A stretch of 64,000 bases of DNA from Calvatia gigantea (taxonomy: Eukaryota; Basidiomycota; Agaricomycetes; Agaricales; Lycoperdaceae): contig JACAAK010000011.1 in the NCBI GenBank assembly GCA_025093985.1, positions 1,240,001 through 1,304,000 on the forward strand. Reading direction: 5' to 3'. Numbering within the stretch: position 1 is the first letter of the stretch; every line of letters starts with the position of its first letter. Below the pieces are notes generated by a model that did no database searches, was not told the DNA's origin, and was given only the letters and a program-made list of their open reading frames with translations. A program made the translations under genes and the position numbers. Below, in pieces: positions 10,721 through 22,089 of this stretch.

Positions 10721-13028
10721 ATGACTTCATCGACTTCATCGGTCTCTGTGGCCGGATCAGCCTCCGGACCGGCAGCCGGCAAGAACCGGAAGGATCTGTG
10801 AGAGAACTGATGTCCTGTGTTGGCAGAGGCCATCGCTGTGTTCATTTATCCACAACATTCGTTCTTCTCCTTCCACTGTTTTCCACAATCTCGTCCAGCG
10901 AAGTACCCTCAGTTCAGCATGAGGACGAGGGGAAGGCACCCACCTCGGGCGAATATGGAGGCCCACCCACCCGCCAGCAACCCAAATGGACGGCAAATAG
11001 TATGTTTGGTAAGTTGGCGACGTTGGGCGCTTATAACATGCGCTGATGACTCTGCCGTCGAATCTCGGACTGTAGTGGCCAGGGTGGCGTGAGATACTTG
11101 TCGTTTCGCAGAGTTATGCAAGGGAGGCTATTGTGTGGAGCCAGCTCAGCCATCCCAATGTTCTCCCCTTTTACGGGATATACTATTTGGAGAGACCCCT
11201 TGGCCATTTAGGTTTGGTCTCACCGTGGACGCAGAACGGTAATGTGAACCAATACCTGAAGTTAAATCCGGAAGCCCCTCGTCTGCCTTTGGTATCTGTC
11301 TGCAAATCAGTTTCGCTCCACAATGTGACCCATCATTGCTTGTAGGTCCGTGAAGTTCTTGCGGGCTTGAAATACCTACATGAACAATCCATTGTCCACG
11401 GTGATCTAAAAGGAGTACGTGCATATCCCTAGAACTAAAGCTATGCTCTCGGGAATCTGACTCGGATATGGCGAAAGGCCAACATCCTTGTTTCTCCAGG
11501 TGGATCAGCTTGTCTTGCGGATTTCGGCTTGTCCTGTGTTGTTGATTCCGATATTTTGCGATGGACGTCATTAAAAACGGTAACGAAAACAGGCGGTACA
11601 GTCCGGTGGGAAGCTCCAGAACTTATGGATGAAGCGGAAGACAAACCTCCACCGCGGCCTACGCTTTTGTCTGATATTTACTCGGTTGCATCTGTGATGT
11701 ATGAGGTGATTCATAATTTATCTATTCCAGGGAATAATATGGACATCGTGTGACGCTGTCGAATCTCGGACTGTAGCTGGCGCAGGAGGTGGACTTGTAG
11801 CTAGCATTGCGACGTGCCCATTGGATGTCGTGAAGACTAAATTACAGGCTCAGAGGGCGGTGCAGGGCCAGTCTGGGTACCTCGGTATATGGGGTGCGTG
11901 TGAGAAGAGCTGTTTGCCTCTCCCGCGCTGATTCATTTTTGCACACAGGAACTGTCAGATCAATTTTTGTTTACGACGGGATTCGGGGGCTCTATCGTGG
12001 CTTGGGCCCGACTATTCTTGGCTATCTACCGACATGGGCAATTTATTTTTCGGTTTACGATTTTATCAAGACTTCATTTGGGGAGCCACCTCTGGGATCG
12101 ACGGAGACCGCTGTGCCTGCCAGAGGCGATCGGTTGTATCCTGCTGCACAAGCAAAGGGCTATCAGCCTGTAATGAGAGAACACCCTTGGTCGTTGCATC
12201 TCTTTTCTGCCATGGCGGCTGGTGCGACGAGTACCTGTGCAACGAACCCACTATGGGTGATTAAGACGAGGTTTATGGTGCGCCATAATCAAACTATTGT
12301 TGGTTTGCACCCTGTTTACATGCAATGCAGACACAATCAAGAGACGAGGTTCGGTATCGCCACACCTGGGACGCCGCGGTGACAATCTATCGGACGGAGG
12401 GAATAACGGCGTTTTACAGGGGGTTAGTTCCTAGTTTGTTGGGCATTCTACATGTCGCAGTCCAGTTTCCTTTGTACGAGAAACTCAAGATTTTGATGGG
12501 TCGGTGGATTTGTCATGCGGCCCGGTTGATTTCTTAAACTAATTTGTGTTTCGTAGAGCGGGATACAGGAAAGCCGCTAGCACCGCAACAGATTCTGATA
12601 TGCAGCGCTCTATCAAAGATGACTGCATCCATAGCGACGTATCCACACGAAGTAATACGCACCCGACTGCAGACACAAAAACGACCGCTGGCGGATGACA
12701 TGAGTTCGGACGGAATGGTGAGGCGGTATCCATCTGCAGAACGTGTCCCCCACCTCGACTCGAATCAGGCGCGGTTTGTGGAGGATGTGGGCAAGATCAA
12801 GCGAGGAGGTATCATTTATACCACGCAGAAGCTGGTGCAGAAGGAGGGGTGGACAGGGTTGTACCGAGGGTTGTCGGTTAATCTTGTGCGCACCGTGCCC
12901 AATAGTGTGGTGACGATGTTGACGTGAGTGCCGTTGTGTATGACATATGATGAAATGAATTCTGGCGCTGACATTTAGTTGGTAGGTACGAGTTGCTGAT
13001 GCGGCAGCTGAGCCGGAGGGGGTCCTAG
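10721..13028 (+). CDS. YIA6: Mitochondrial NAD+ carrier (Yia6/Ndt1-like, SLC25 family), with a kinase fragment in intron 2
   Basis: Seven exons (10721-10797, 10899-11008, 11777-11893, 11949-12277, 12331-12499, 12557-12923, 12986-13028) give 403 aa. The protein should import NAD+ across the inner mitochondrial membrane. It has three SLC25 repeats with signatures PLDVVKTK, PLWVIKTR and PHEVIRTR. It also has the GYLPTWAIYFSVYD element and the VPSLLGILHVAVQFP block that mark the NAD/pyrimidine-nucleotide carrier branch. The N-terminus (about 60 aa) is low-complexity. Intron 2 is 768 bases, in contrast to 53-101 for the others, because it contains a foreign TKL-kinase fragment. If the first acceptor (11075) is used instead of the distal one (11776), a TGA follows after five codons. 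All other splice sites are normal. Confidence 0.8.
11058..11776. repeat. 18-bp direct repeat flanking the inserted kinase fragment
   Basis: The sequence tcgaatctcggactgtag occurs at 11058-11075 and again at 11759-11776. It is the 3' end of carrier intron 2 including the splice acceptor, so the insertion has duplicated the acceptor site. Confidence 0.85.
11076..11758 (+). pseudogene. TKL-kinase gene fragment lodged in the carrier intron
   Basis: Homologous to exons 8-10 of the fusion genes, with the paralogous introns retained: SYAREAIVWSQLSHPNVLPF and LVSPWTQNGNV, then HGDLKG, ANILVSP, ADFGLS and SVASVMYE, ending inside the next intron. It lacks the GTPase part, the glycine loop, the catalytic lysine and the C-terminal lobe, so it cannot be a working kinase. 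It is in the same orientation as the carrier and flanked by an 18-base perfect direct repeat (11058-11075 and 11759-11776). Retained introns show a DNA-level copy, not a retrocopy. Confidence 0.8.
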
Positions 13029-13323
13029 ATCAGATTGTATCATAAATAGATTATCTTATTATTAATCAAAATGGACGGTTGCATGTTACGTTACGTGAGA
13101 ATGTGTTGTGACCTGCTGTCACTGAGGACGGGCGCCTGGAGCGCCTGGGAGTTCTCATCGACAACCACCAACCAGCCGTCCTCGCTGTCCTCGACGTCCT
13201 CGACACCCTTTCCGCTGTCGTCTCTGACGTCCACAGCCTCGTGCTTACAACAAGGATAATGCGATTGGCCTGCGGCCGCTCCTCTTCGTAGAATTCTTGC
13301 CTTGCTTTCTATCAGCATACCAA

Positions 13324-15020
13324 ATGTCCTCAACACGTCCCAACCAACTTAACCCATGGCCCCAACAGACCCCCATTGTCGCAGTCCCCCCTCCATCCCC
13401 CTATCCTCCATCACCCTCCCCACGCACCACCAAACGTCGGCGGCGCGACCTCCTCCCATACGCCGGTCTCACACCCCGACAAATTCTTGCCGACCTTTCC
13501 GTCGTCGGTGCGTATGCTCTTTTTCGCTCTCGTGCCCACCACACCGTTGTACCTTTGTACTCACTAATTTTACTAGAGGGTGCCAAGCACAATTGCCAGC
13601 TTCTCTCAGGCAACGATGTTATTTCATGCTATCCTACTGGAGATACCGTCATATCACAGCATGAATGGGCCTCCTTTGTCTGTGCGTACCTTGACCAACT
13701 CCGTTCCTTTCGTGGACCCCCCCAGCCTAACATGTGTCGCCCGTAGGGAACTCGCGTCGCCCTGAACTCACCCAAACCAATGAGGTCGATATTTACCTTT
13801 TTCGGGCAGACTCCCACCAGCAAATTCTCCGTGCTCGGGACGTCAAAAACCCCTTTGGCTCCGCAGGTGTCTTCACTGCACAAGTTAACGATACGTGGTT
13901 TGGAGCTGAAGGACAGGACTGGAATGGCCGGAACGTCTCGTTTCCTTTTTACTGGGTGATTTCCCGCAGTGATAAACCTCTTGATGGGAGCCAAGTCTCG
14001 CAACCCATATTCTCTGCAGTCCGTGAGTGGCTTTTCTTCTTTTTTTGCCCTTGGATTACGGTTTTTTCCCCCTCTACCCCATCTTATTTTTCGTTCAGCG
14101 GACAAACTTGCCGCCTTTGTCTCCGTCCTCCTTTTGATCTCGCTTCTTACACGTAATATTTGTTGCAGAAACAACCTTTGCAGATTCAGTTGTCGCTTCT
14201 CGTTCCGCTGCCTCTGCCGCAGCCGCTTCATCCGCCTCCGTGCTTTCGTCACTATCCTCTCTTTCCGCCGCCGCTGCAGCATCCGCGACCCTTACGCATC
14301 CGCCTATACCCTCATCATCAAATTCCGGATCCGTCCAATCTGCTTCATCAGACTCGGGCTTCCCGCACTGGGCAATCGCCGTTATCACTGTCCTTGGCTT
14401 CCTAGCGATCGCTTCCCTCTGTATCCTCGGTTTCCTCATTATTCGGAGAATACGGCGGAAAAATCAAGATGAAAACGAATCTAATCGAAACTCTATGGGT
14501 TCTTCTTCACCAATGATGGCGAATGCTGGCCAACAAGGATCGCCTTTGCTCGGTACAGCTTCGCTGCCTCCAGCCCCCCATTCACCCGTGGGAACAGGAA
14601 GTGCCAGCGCCGCTGCTGGCGTGGGTTTTGCCGGTGGTGCTGCTAGTGGGCGAGCGGGAACGCAATGCCCCAAGTGTCGTCATACATGATGGAGCATCAG
14701 GTACCTCCGCAGGGGACAGTGGACCATTTAGCGGTGCTGACGCGGCTATCATGGCCGATGCATTTCGGAAAATGCTACGAAAACCTGACTTTGCTGGACA
14801 ACTTGAAGAAGGCGATGGTAGTCCCGATGGTGCCGACGACGATTATGATGACGATCATCGGCATGGGCCCGGCGGTGCTGGTCTCATTGGCCGAGAGTTA
14901 GCAGAAGAAGGTCGAGACATTCGGAGTGTCAGCTCAGAACGAGGAGTCCGTGTAGAAACGGGAACAGCTGCCAGTGACGCAGGCTCTGCTGCACTCGGCC
15001 AGCGCAGAGACACACAATGA
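13324..15020 (+). CDS. Single-pass membrane protein of unknown function (440 aa)
   Basis: Five exons (13324-13507, 13577-13681, 13747-14022, 14169-14552, 14647-15020) give 440 aa. After a Pro-rich basic N-terminus there is a conserved-looking globular region (EWASFVWNSRRPELTQTN, then VDIYLFRAD, QVNDTWFG and FPFYWVISR). A Ser/Ala-rich stalk follows, then a transmembrane segment at about 256-281 (WAIAVITVLGFLAIASLCIL) with a basic stop-transfer RRIRRK, and an acidic cytoplasmic tail containing AAIMADAFRKMLRKPDFA. No cleavable signal peptide is evident; the membrane span may act as anchor. The last intron (94 bases) was chosen because it restores the frame of the tail. I recall this architecture in other Agaricomycetes but know no function. 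Confidence 0.6.
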
Positions 15021-15880
15021 AGAAATATATCCCTTTCCCCTCTTTTCTTTGTCTGCCTCGGATTGTTTTCTTATTATTCTGGACCCTCCCCCTTTCTTGA
15101 TACATCCATCCTACCACTACCTCCACCTTTAGACACCCAAGGTTTCGTTTGGATGTGGACTCTGTTCACTGCTACTCGTTACCTTTATTCCCTCCCATCC
15201 TATCGTTTTACCCGTGACTGACACACCTTAAAATCCCCCATTTGGATGGTTTGTTTCTTTGTTCGTCTGAATACCCCCACCTGCCTTGATTTGATTTTTT
15301 TTTTCGCCCCCTGCACTAAAGTAAGTACATAGTCTAAATCGTGCTTTGTTCGCCTCCCCTTCCCCGGATCCCTGGCCATGGGATAGCCTTTTCTTGAACT
15401 TTCTCGTGTTTGGGCTCCCTGGTTTAGAACCTCGTTCTTCCGACTCCGACTTTGTAGGGGTTAACTTACCGCATTGTCACCGCGAGTCTTCCTTTCATTA
15501 CTCGTTTAGTCCGTTCCTTTGAAAACCGTCCACTCTTTTTTGTCCATAGCTTTTTGAGTCGTTTTCAACGTTAAATTCAAACTTATTTGCCTCTTATAAA
15601 CCCTTATACCTGTAGCCCCCTCTTGCCCTTTTTTTGGCGCCATCAAGCATTATATTCTGAACAGTGAACCATTATTATTATTCTTCCTTTTTCTTACTTT
15701 TTTTTTCTTTTTCTTTATTGTTTGGTCGGTGCAGTGTATATTTCAACATGTCCATTGTTTGCAAAAGGTTCCGTTCCCGCTCTGTCCCCGTGGCGTAAAC
15801 CGACTCAATTACCACTAACTACCAATCTCCCGATTTCCTGATGAAGAGACATTGATCCGGAAATAGTGGCAGCTCGACTT
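15021..15880. other. Pyrimidine-rich intergenic stretch
   Basis: No gene seen. The + strand is strongly T/C-biased, with several T runs (for example 15297-15304 and 15699-15706). It probably contains the 3' UTR of the preceding membrane-protein gene. Confidence 0.5.
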
Positions 15881-15887
15881 GTCAATT

Positions 15888-16240
15888 CAGATCGAATTCA
15901 GAAACGACGTATATCGTGCGGTACATGCATCCCCACCCCTGACTACAACAACCCTTGGTGAATCCAACTCGGAGTCCAGACAACATCATGCCCAATACCC
16001 TCCCTCTGACCCTCCAGATCCACCTTTACCCAAGAATGATGGAGAAACAATTTTGGCTTGGGAATCTTGTGAACACGTCGTCGCGACGGAACGTGCCGAC
16101 TTCCTCGAATTCGCAGCCGTGAATATCTTACTTATTCATGTGCGTGTGTCGGAGTCGCTGTCTCGAGATCCAGGGGGATGAGAGCACTGCACGGGGGGCA
16201 TTTAGCTGCGAGGATCGATATGGTTAGGAGGAGGAAGTGA
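15888..16240 (+). pseudogene. JTB pseudogene copy C
   Basis: Only the second half of exon 3 is recognisable: the Pro/Asp-rich linker (SDPPDPPLPKNDGETILAWE), then ESCEHVVATERADFLEF. The membrane segment is destroyed by a frameshift after NILL; remnants of the basic tail follow out of frame. No signal-peptide exon is present. The repeated 3' flank continues to about 16620 and leads into the stand-alone GTPase gene, as JTB-A leads into the GTPase-kinase gene. Confidence 0.72.
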
Positions 16241-16980
16241 CAGTTAGACATTTTGAAGGGTTAATCTAGAGTTATAATTGTGAGCGGTGATCTCTGTTCT
16301 TCTGGGAATATACTGATAACGCAATTGTAGTATTGTTTCATTTGCTCTACATCTCACTGTATACGCAACGTTTCGTATAATTGAATGACACACCTACAAC
16401 TCTTGATATATGATACACTGGGCCGTATAATCGGGATTGGTGCGGTAACGTGGCGCTTGGATGTACCGATCATATGCGCTAAGTCAGCCTTGACTATTCC
16501 TCGTGGACTGGAGGCACAACGGTGACATCTCACTGATGAATTGGTGTGTTGGTATGTTCTTCAGCTCGTGGATAATGCATGCACATGAAGACCCCTTTTG
16601 ACCTCGGGAAATGACGAGACAGAGGACATGTGTTGTGTATCACGAAGTCACAGACGAATCTTCTGTGGCGAGATGTATCGGCAGGTCGGGGAAAAGACGA
16701 GGGAGGGACTGAGCATAAACGACGATTGTGAGCTCTTGGGCCACCCCTAAAGTAGACCTTTACAGCCTGTGTCATGCGTTGCATTCCCTCCTCTTTTTCG
16801 CGTCAAACGGGAGCTTACGGCCCAACTTCTCTTCGCCACACGCTACAGGTCCAGAGGGAAACCCTAGCCTCGACCCTGAGGCAGGTTTGCAAGGTCACTA
16901 ACCTCGTGGCTACAAGTTAAAAAGCACCAAGGCCGCTGCGCACTGGCCCTCGTCGACCCACCAAGCTCGATACTAGTCCC
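16241..16980. repeat. JTB-type 3' flank upstream of the solo GTPase
   Basis: To about 16620 this repeats the flank found downstream of JTB-A, B and D (shared attgtgagcggt, gtattgtttcatttgctct). The rest has no supported gene and presumably contains the promoter of the GTPase starting at 16981. Confidence 0.5.
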
Positions 16981-18565
16981 ATGACAGGCTCAACCGCAGG
17001 GCACTCCCTACGGACTCTGTCATCACGAGCCTCATTGTAAGGCGTTCCCCCTCCCTGTTCCTAGGTCCCCTCTAATACTTTGACGATATTGGCCTTTAGC
17101 ACTTCCTTGAGAAGCATCGCTACATATGTGCGACCGTCAAATCTTCATTAACTCGACGTCCATCCCACTGACCACCTTCTGTATGTACTAGTTTTCGGAG
17201 CTCTGGCCCAAGCATTCCGAACACCAACCGACAAACCTCGGGCTGACATCGCTCCTACTTCGCCGTCATATTGGCTACCAAATATCCTCCGTTACTGCCG
17301 TGGCAAACAGGGAATTGGCCGAAGACGACGTTATCATTATGTGAGTCCCAATAAAACCGGTGGATGAGGATTTACTGCTCACGTCCTGCTGTTAGACTCT
17401 TGGGACCAACAGGCGCTGGCAAAAGTACTGCAAGTATTCAGTCCCCTGTATTCACTTTCAGTGGCGCTCAAGACCGTTGCAGTTCGTCCAAACAGCAACT
17501 GGCCAGAAGTGTAGTGTCAGTCACGGCCTTGAATCGGGTACACGCAATGTTACTGCTCTTCGCATTAGCTTTAGCGACGGTGTCGATGTCGTTCTTGTCG
17601 ACACCCCTGGTTTTGACGATACCTATCTCTCGGATGAGGAAATTCTTAAGCCCATTGCAGATTGGCTTTGGGGCCGTGGCGCGTGAGTGTTCGTTCTCGC
17701 CTTTCATACCTAATCAATCGTTCATAGTTCTCCGCATCAATTTTCCGCAATCATCTACCTACATGACATATCCGAGAACCGTATGGCGAACAAACATCGA
17801 AAAGGGCTCGTCATGCTCAAGAAGTTGTTTAAAGAGCTTTACGACAAAGTTGTTCTTGTTACAACAATGTGGCCAGAGACCGAGGATGGTGTGGAGGAAA
17901 ATTACGCTTCGCGGGAAGAAGAGCTCAAATCTGATGATTGGGCTGCCATGATTACCGGAGGATCAACTACTCGACGTTTTAGGAACGCACAGGAGTCTGC
18001 ATGGAGCATCATTGACCATATCATCGCTGTCGAATCCGATCGACACTGGATTCATATTCAGGGTCGACTCATGAAAAAGGGAGACAAGTTGCCGAACAAT
18101 AAACTTGGACGACAGCGTCGGGAACGGATTCAAAACTTGGTCGAGAAGCAAAAGGAATTATTGAGGCGAATGAAGGCTGCTTCGGCGCAGGGAGTAGTGG
18201 ACTCCATATTCGTGTCAAGCCTCCAAGCTGAGGTAAGGAAGTTGCAGAAGGAGCAGGCAGAAGTAGAGGAGTGGGAAGGTGGTAGGAAACCGTCTGGGCC
18301 AGTCGTATCAGCTCCCGGGGAACCACGTCGACGAAAGGGAGCAGATCCCGTGCCCACGCCAGCCCCCCAACCTGCGCCAGCCTTCCAACCGGTATCAGCC
18401 CTCCAACCCGCACCAGTCCCCCAACCTGTACCGAGCCACTCGCGGAAGGAGCGGACGGAAGCAGGGCCAAAGAAGACTTCGCCTGACCGGGATTATTCAC
18501 TCTTTGGAAGACTCCGCCTGCTCCTCGGCTTCAGGCGAGTATCCCGAAACCGGAGCCCACCCTAA
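16981..18565 (+). CDS. Stand-alone AIG1-like GTPase with coiled coil (434 aa)
   Basis: Six exons (16981-17036, 17100-17127, 17192-17340, 17396-17429, 17483-17682, 17728-18565) with the same phases as exons 1-6 of the fusion genes, giving 434 aa. Walker A LLGPTGAGKST (79-89), DTPGFDD (129-135) and VTTMW (200-204) match the fusions, followed by a charged coiled coil (about 255-330). In place of the kinase there is a Pro/Gln/Ala/Val-rich segment (PAPQPAPAFQPVSALQPAP) and a basic end. The intron after Walker A starts with GC (17430) and is a GC-AG intron, since both paralogues have GT at this place. The start is inferred from phase agreement. It faces, tail to tail, the stand-alone kinase at 19269-21434. 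Confidence 0.78.
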
Positions 18566-19268
18566 TGCGACTTGAACCGCCCATGTATATGGTTTATCCA
18601 ATTGTAGTATCGTACGTTGTGATCGGAAAGGCTGCTGTAGGTGAAGGTAGTGCAGGCACGAGTAGAAAGCGGGTGTGTGTGTGCGAAGTAAGGATACCGC
18701 AAACAGATGACAACGAGTGTATGATAGGAAAATGAAAGAAACAAGGAAAATTACCTTCTATAGCGGTCATATCTTAAACGCCACAACAACTTCTTTTCGA
18801 CAAATTTCCCACAGCACGGAGCGGAAAACGGAAAGCTGTTGGGCTAAGAGAAATCCGTTAAAACCATCGGAGAATGGATTCCTGAATCCAGACTAGTCGT
18901 GCAAAATGAACGAATAAGCAATGAATCCTCGCGCTTAATATACCCTTTATGTGCTGTCACCATGTAGCTCTCCCGATCCCCCCACACCATTGCGACCTTC
19001 GCTCAAGATCCCAGCTTCAAGGCAGGAAAACAAAGGACTCGCTCGTGAGTCATAAATCCGTGCCAGGCTGCACCCAGTGAAAGAGCGATCCGCTCTCATC
19101 CCTCAATATAGTCAACGTGGCTGCCCCTGCCTCTATCGTTTCTCAGATGCGACCGCTTGTTGATTGCCCAGCGAAGTCGCGGGATCCAGTGTGTGGGCGG
19201 CCCGTCGGAATGTTGAAATTACATCTGATAAAAGCTTACACATTTGCTCCGCCTTGAATACGAAACCA
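18566..19268. other. Convergent intergenic region
   Basis: Lies between the 3' ends of the solo GTPase (+) and solo kinase (-). No gene or paralogous segment recognised. Confidence 0.5.
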
Positions 19269-21434
19269 TCAGTTGCTGAACAAGCACCATTCATGGGACG
19301 TACTGATCAACTCTTCCAAAAGTTCTAAATCACTCTCAGAAAAGTCCACTCTAGTCTTCTCACCATGACACATAGCAGCTTGAAAGGATGTTGGTGTAAA
19401 TAGTTTCACATTGGAGTGGTTTGGATTTTGCTGCGCCTTCTCCATTCGCTTTTTTGACAACCTATTCAAGGGTATTTGTTGAAGTGACTTAGAAAAGTTT
19501 GCGACACCAGGTCGATTAGCAGGGTTAAAGCTCCAGCAGAGCTCCATAAGTTCCCATATTCGGTTTGTTAGTTCTAAACCTTCAAACGATGGTCGGCTTG
19601 GCTTGACACCAGTTACGATCTTGAAAATTACAGTTGCTTCCCGAGGATATTCATAAAATGGCACTTCGTTAGCCAAGACCTATCCTTAATTAGGCTAGTA
19701 CGGAAATTGAAGAATTAGTGACGGACCTCATACATCACCGACGCCAAGGCAAAGACATCACTGGCAAGAGTTGGTTTCACCAACTTACTGTTTTCTTCCT
19801 CTAAGAGCTCTGGAGCCAGCCATCGTGTTGTCCCCCCAGTTCGGGTAGCCGTTTCCAGTGATGTCCATCGCAGGATGTCGGTGTCAACCACAGAGGATAA
19901 ACCAAAATCTGCAAGGCACGCTGAACCTGTCGACGTGATCATAATGTTGGTCTGGGTCTCGGGTCAGGGTTTTAGCGAAAATTCGTGGATATGTGAACGT
20001 ACACCCTTGAGGTCACCATGCGCAATTTGCTTTGTATGTAGGTGGACCAAACCGGTGACAATTTCGTATATCTGTTGAACGGTCCGATGGGAAAGAGTTA
20101 TGGTTAATGGCGTTTCACTCACGAGTCGCATTCGAGGTGCCTCGGATTTCTCTTCCAGGTATTCCGAAATGTTACCATTTTCCATCCATGGTGATACAAG
20201 ACAAACCCGACCATTCGTATCGCCTAGCTTATAAATGCCATAAAACGGTAGAAGATTCGGATGGCTGAGTTGGCTCCATAAGATGGCTTCGCGCGTAAAA
20301 TTCTGATACGCTTCGTTAGCGGGGGATCGGAAATCTACTTTGAAGGAAATACCTTAGTAAGGTGATCGATTTGGGACTTCTGGTATAGCTTAACCACCTT
20401 GAGACAGACAAGCTGGTCCCGAAACAAACCTCTTCGTATCTCGCCAAAATGACCTGCTGTCACTGGATCATTTTCGCAATGAATATCTCGCAGTGTCAGG
20501 CATTGTGGATACATGCCAGAGGCATCGCACAAACGCAAAATGGCGGTTAGCAAGTGGTTTTTGAAGGCCTCATCTGTCAACCGCGGGTTATATAACAACT
20601 AGTAATCGGTTCAGATTAATCCAGTAAGTAAATGTACGTTATGCGACTGACCTCCTGCAGCCGGTTTAGCATTTTTTGTGCCTTTTCTCCCCGACAATTG
20701 AGCAAGGTTTTATATGATAACTTGTTACCCAAGATTCCCCGTGTCAGTGCTATGGCAACATCAGCGCCCATGGATCGTCCCGTCTCATTATCGGCGATAG
20801 CCTCAACCTTAGGATTCTCTGGGCTTTCATTTTGGCCTCGTTCCCGACTACGGTGGGGCGGTGATGGACGGTGTGTCCCTGAGCTCGACGACCAGTCATG
20901 CCAGGTACGAAGCGGCATGTTTCCATACTCCGAATCGGCAGGAAGAGTGCCATAAAGGCTCTCAGGTGGACCGGAGGAAGATTGTCGACTGGCAGAAGAC
21001 TGCGGTTTGTCATTACTACCTGTGTCTCTCCCAGACTGTACATCGACTGCCTCTGTGCCCAGAGGCTGAAAGCGTTGAAGGGCGAGAGTCATGGGGTTGG
21101 TGGATTGAATGCCAACTGGCTTTTTGGGGTGGTGCCGTTTGGTAGCTAAGTTATCTCCCGGTGATGTGGGCGGTCTCCAGATCTCGTATGAGGATTTTTC
21201 GTTCTGAGATGTAACAGCAGGGCGTCGGTTTCGCCGGGAGGTAGCGAGTCCAGTCTGATTGGCCTTGCGAGTAAGAGGGTCCTTGGATTTTTGGGCCCGA
21301 TTCTGAAGATCCTCGGTGGTAGATTTCGAATCCCCTTTCCGTTTATCGTCAGTTTCAACATTATTAAATGGAAGATGGGGGGCGGAAGAGAACAGAGGAG
21401 CAGAAGAAGATCGTGCGATGGGCTCTTGAGACAT
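19269..21434 (-). CDS. Stand-alone TKL Ser/Thr protein kinase (637 aa)
   Basis: Six exons on the minus strand: 21434-20652, 20598-20353, 20302-20123, 20071-20003, 19951-19727, 19679-19269. They give 637 aa. The first about 230 residues are disordered (Ser/Pro/Arg-rich). A helical pre-kinase region follows (GILGNKLSYKTLL...MLNRLQE) that is also present in the fusions. The kinase domain has a modified loop TAGHFGEI (G310, H311), lysine K328 in VCLKVV, HGDLKG (421-426) and DFG (441-443). It is predicted active, though His replaces a loop glycine. The tail PTSFQAAMCHGEKTRVDFSE corresponds to the conserved tail of the fusion proteins. Exons 2-4 have lengths 246, 180 and 69 against 243, 180 and 69 in the fusions. 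It is divergent from JTB copy D and convergent with the solo GTPase. Confidence 0.85.
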
Positions 21435-22089
21435 CAGGTTCACCACAATTTGTATGAACAGGCGCCGTAGTTGACACCGACAAGTTTCCGGATAGATGGT
21501 TCAAGGGAACATCAACCTATTTCCTCGTGAACAATTACGGTCGAATATATGAGGGACGTTATACCGAGATCGTAGGCAGTTGTAATCCTTCAAGCCGGGT
21601 ACAATTGAGAGGCGCTGGTAGCGTGGTGGGATCTTGCCTGTGAGAAGTCACAGGTTCTGAAAAGAATGACCTTTAGTCAGTATGTGTATTGTGGCATGGA
21701 ATACGGAGAGCTGGAGACTGGACTACACCTTGTTTCTCTCCGTACGCTGCGTTCAATCCAAACAGTGATCTCGGGTCGATTGATGTGTCGCTGTTTGCGA
21801 ATACGGCTTCCCTCGTGATCGCGGCCCTTTGAGCGCTTGTCCTTGCTCACTAGCGCTCACTTTTCGTTCTCGTTTTTACAAGGCAGGTATCGATAATTCT
21901 TCCCCTCCTTTTGAAACTGAAAACCCGAACCCCGCATTGTAGCTTCCTTTTTCTAGTCCCGCGGGGGTTTTTCAATGAATGCATCGACCGTCAGTAACTC
22001 CAGCCATCAGCCGTTGGCCCTGTACACCAGTCGCACAGGTCCCCAGCACGCGAACAGGATCGAGTTGGAACGTCCCTGCCTCTCTCCAC
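21435..22089. other. Intergenic between kinase promoter and JTB-D
   Basis: No gene seen. Presumably the upstream region of the minus-strand kinase. Confidence 0.4.
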
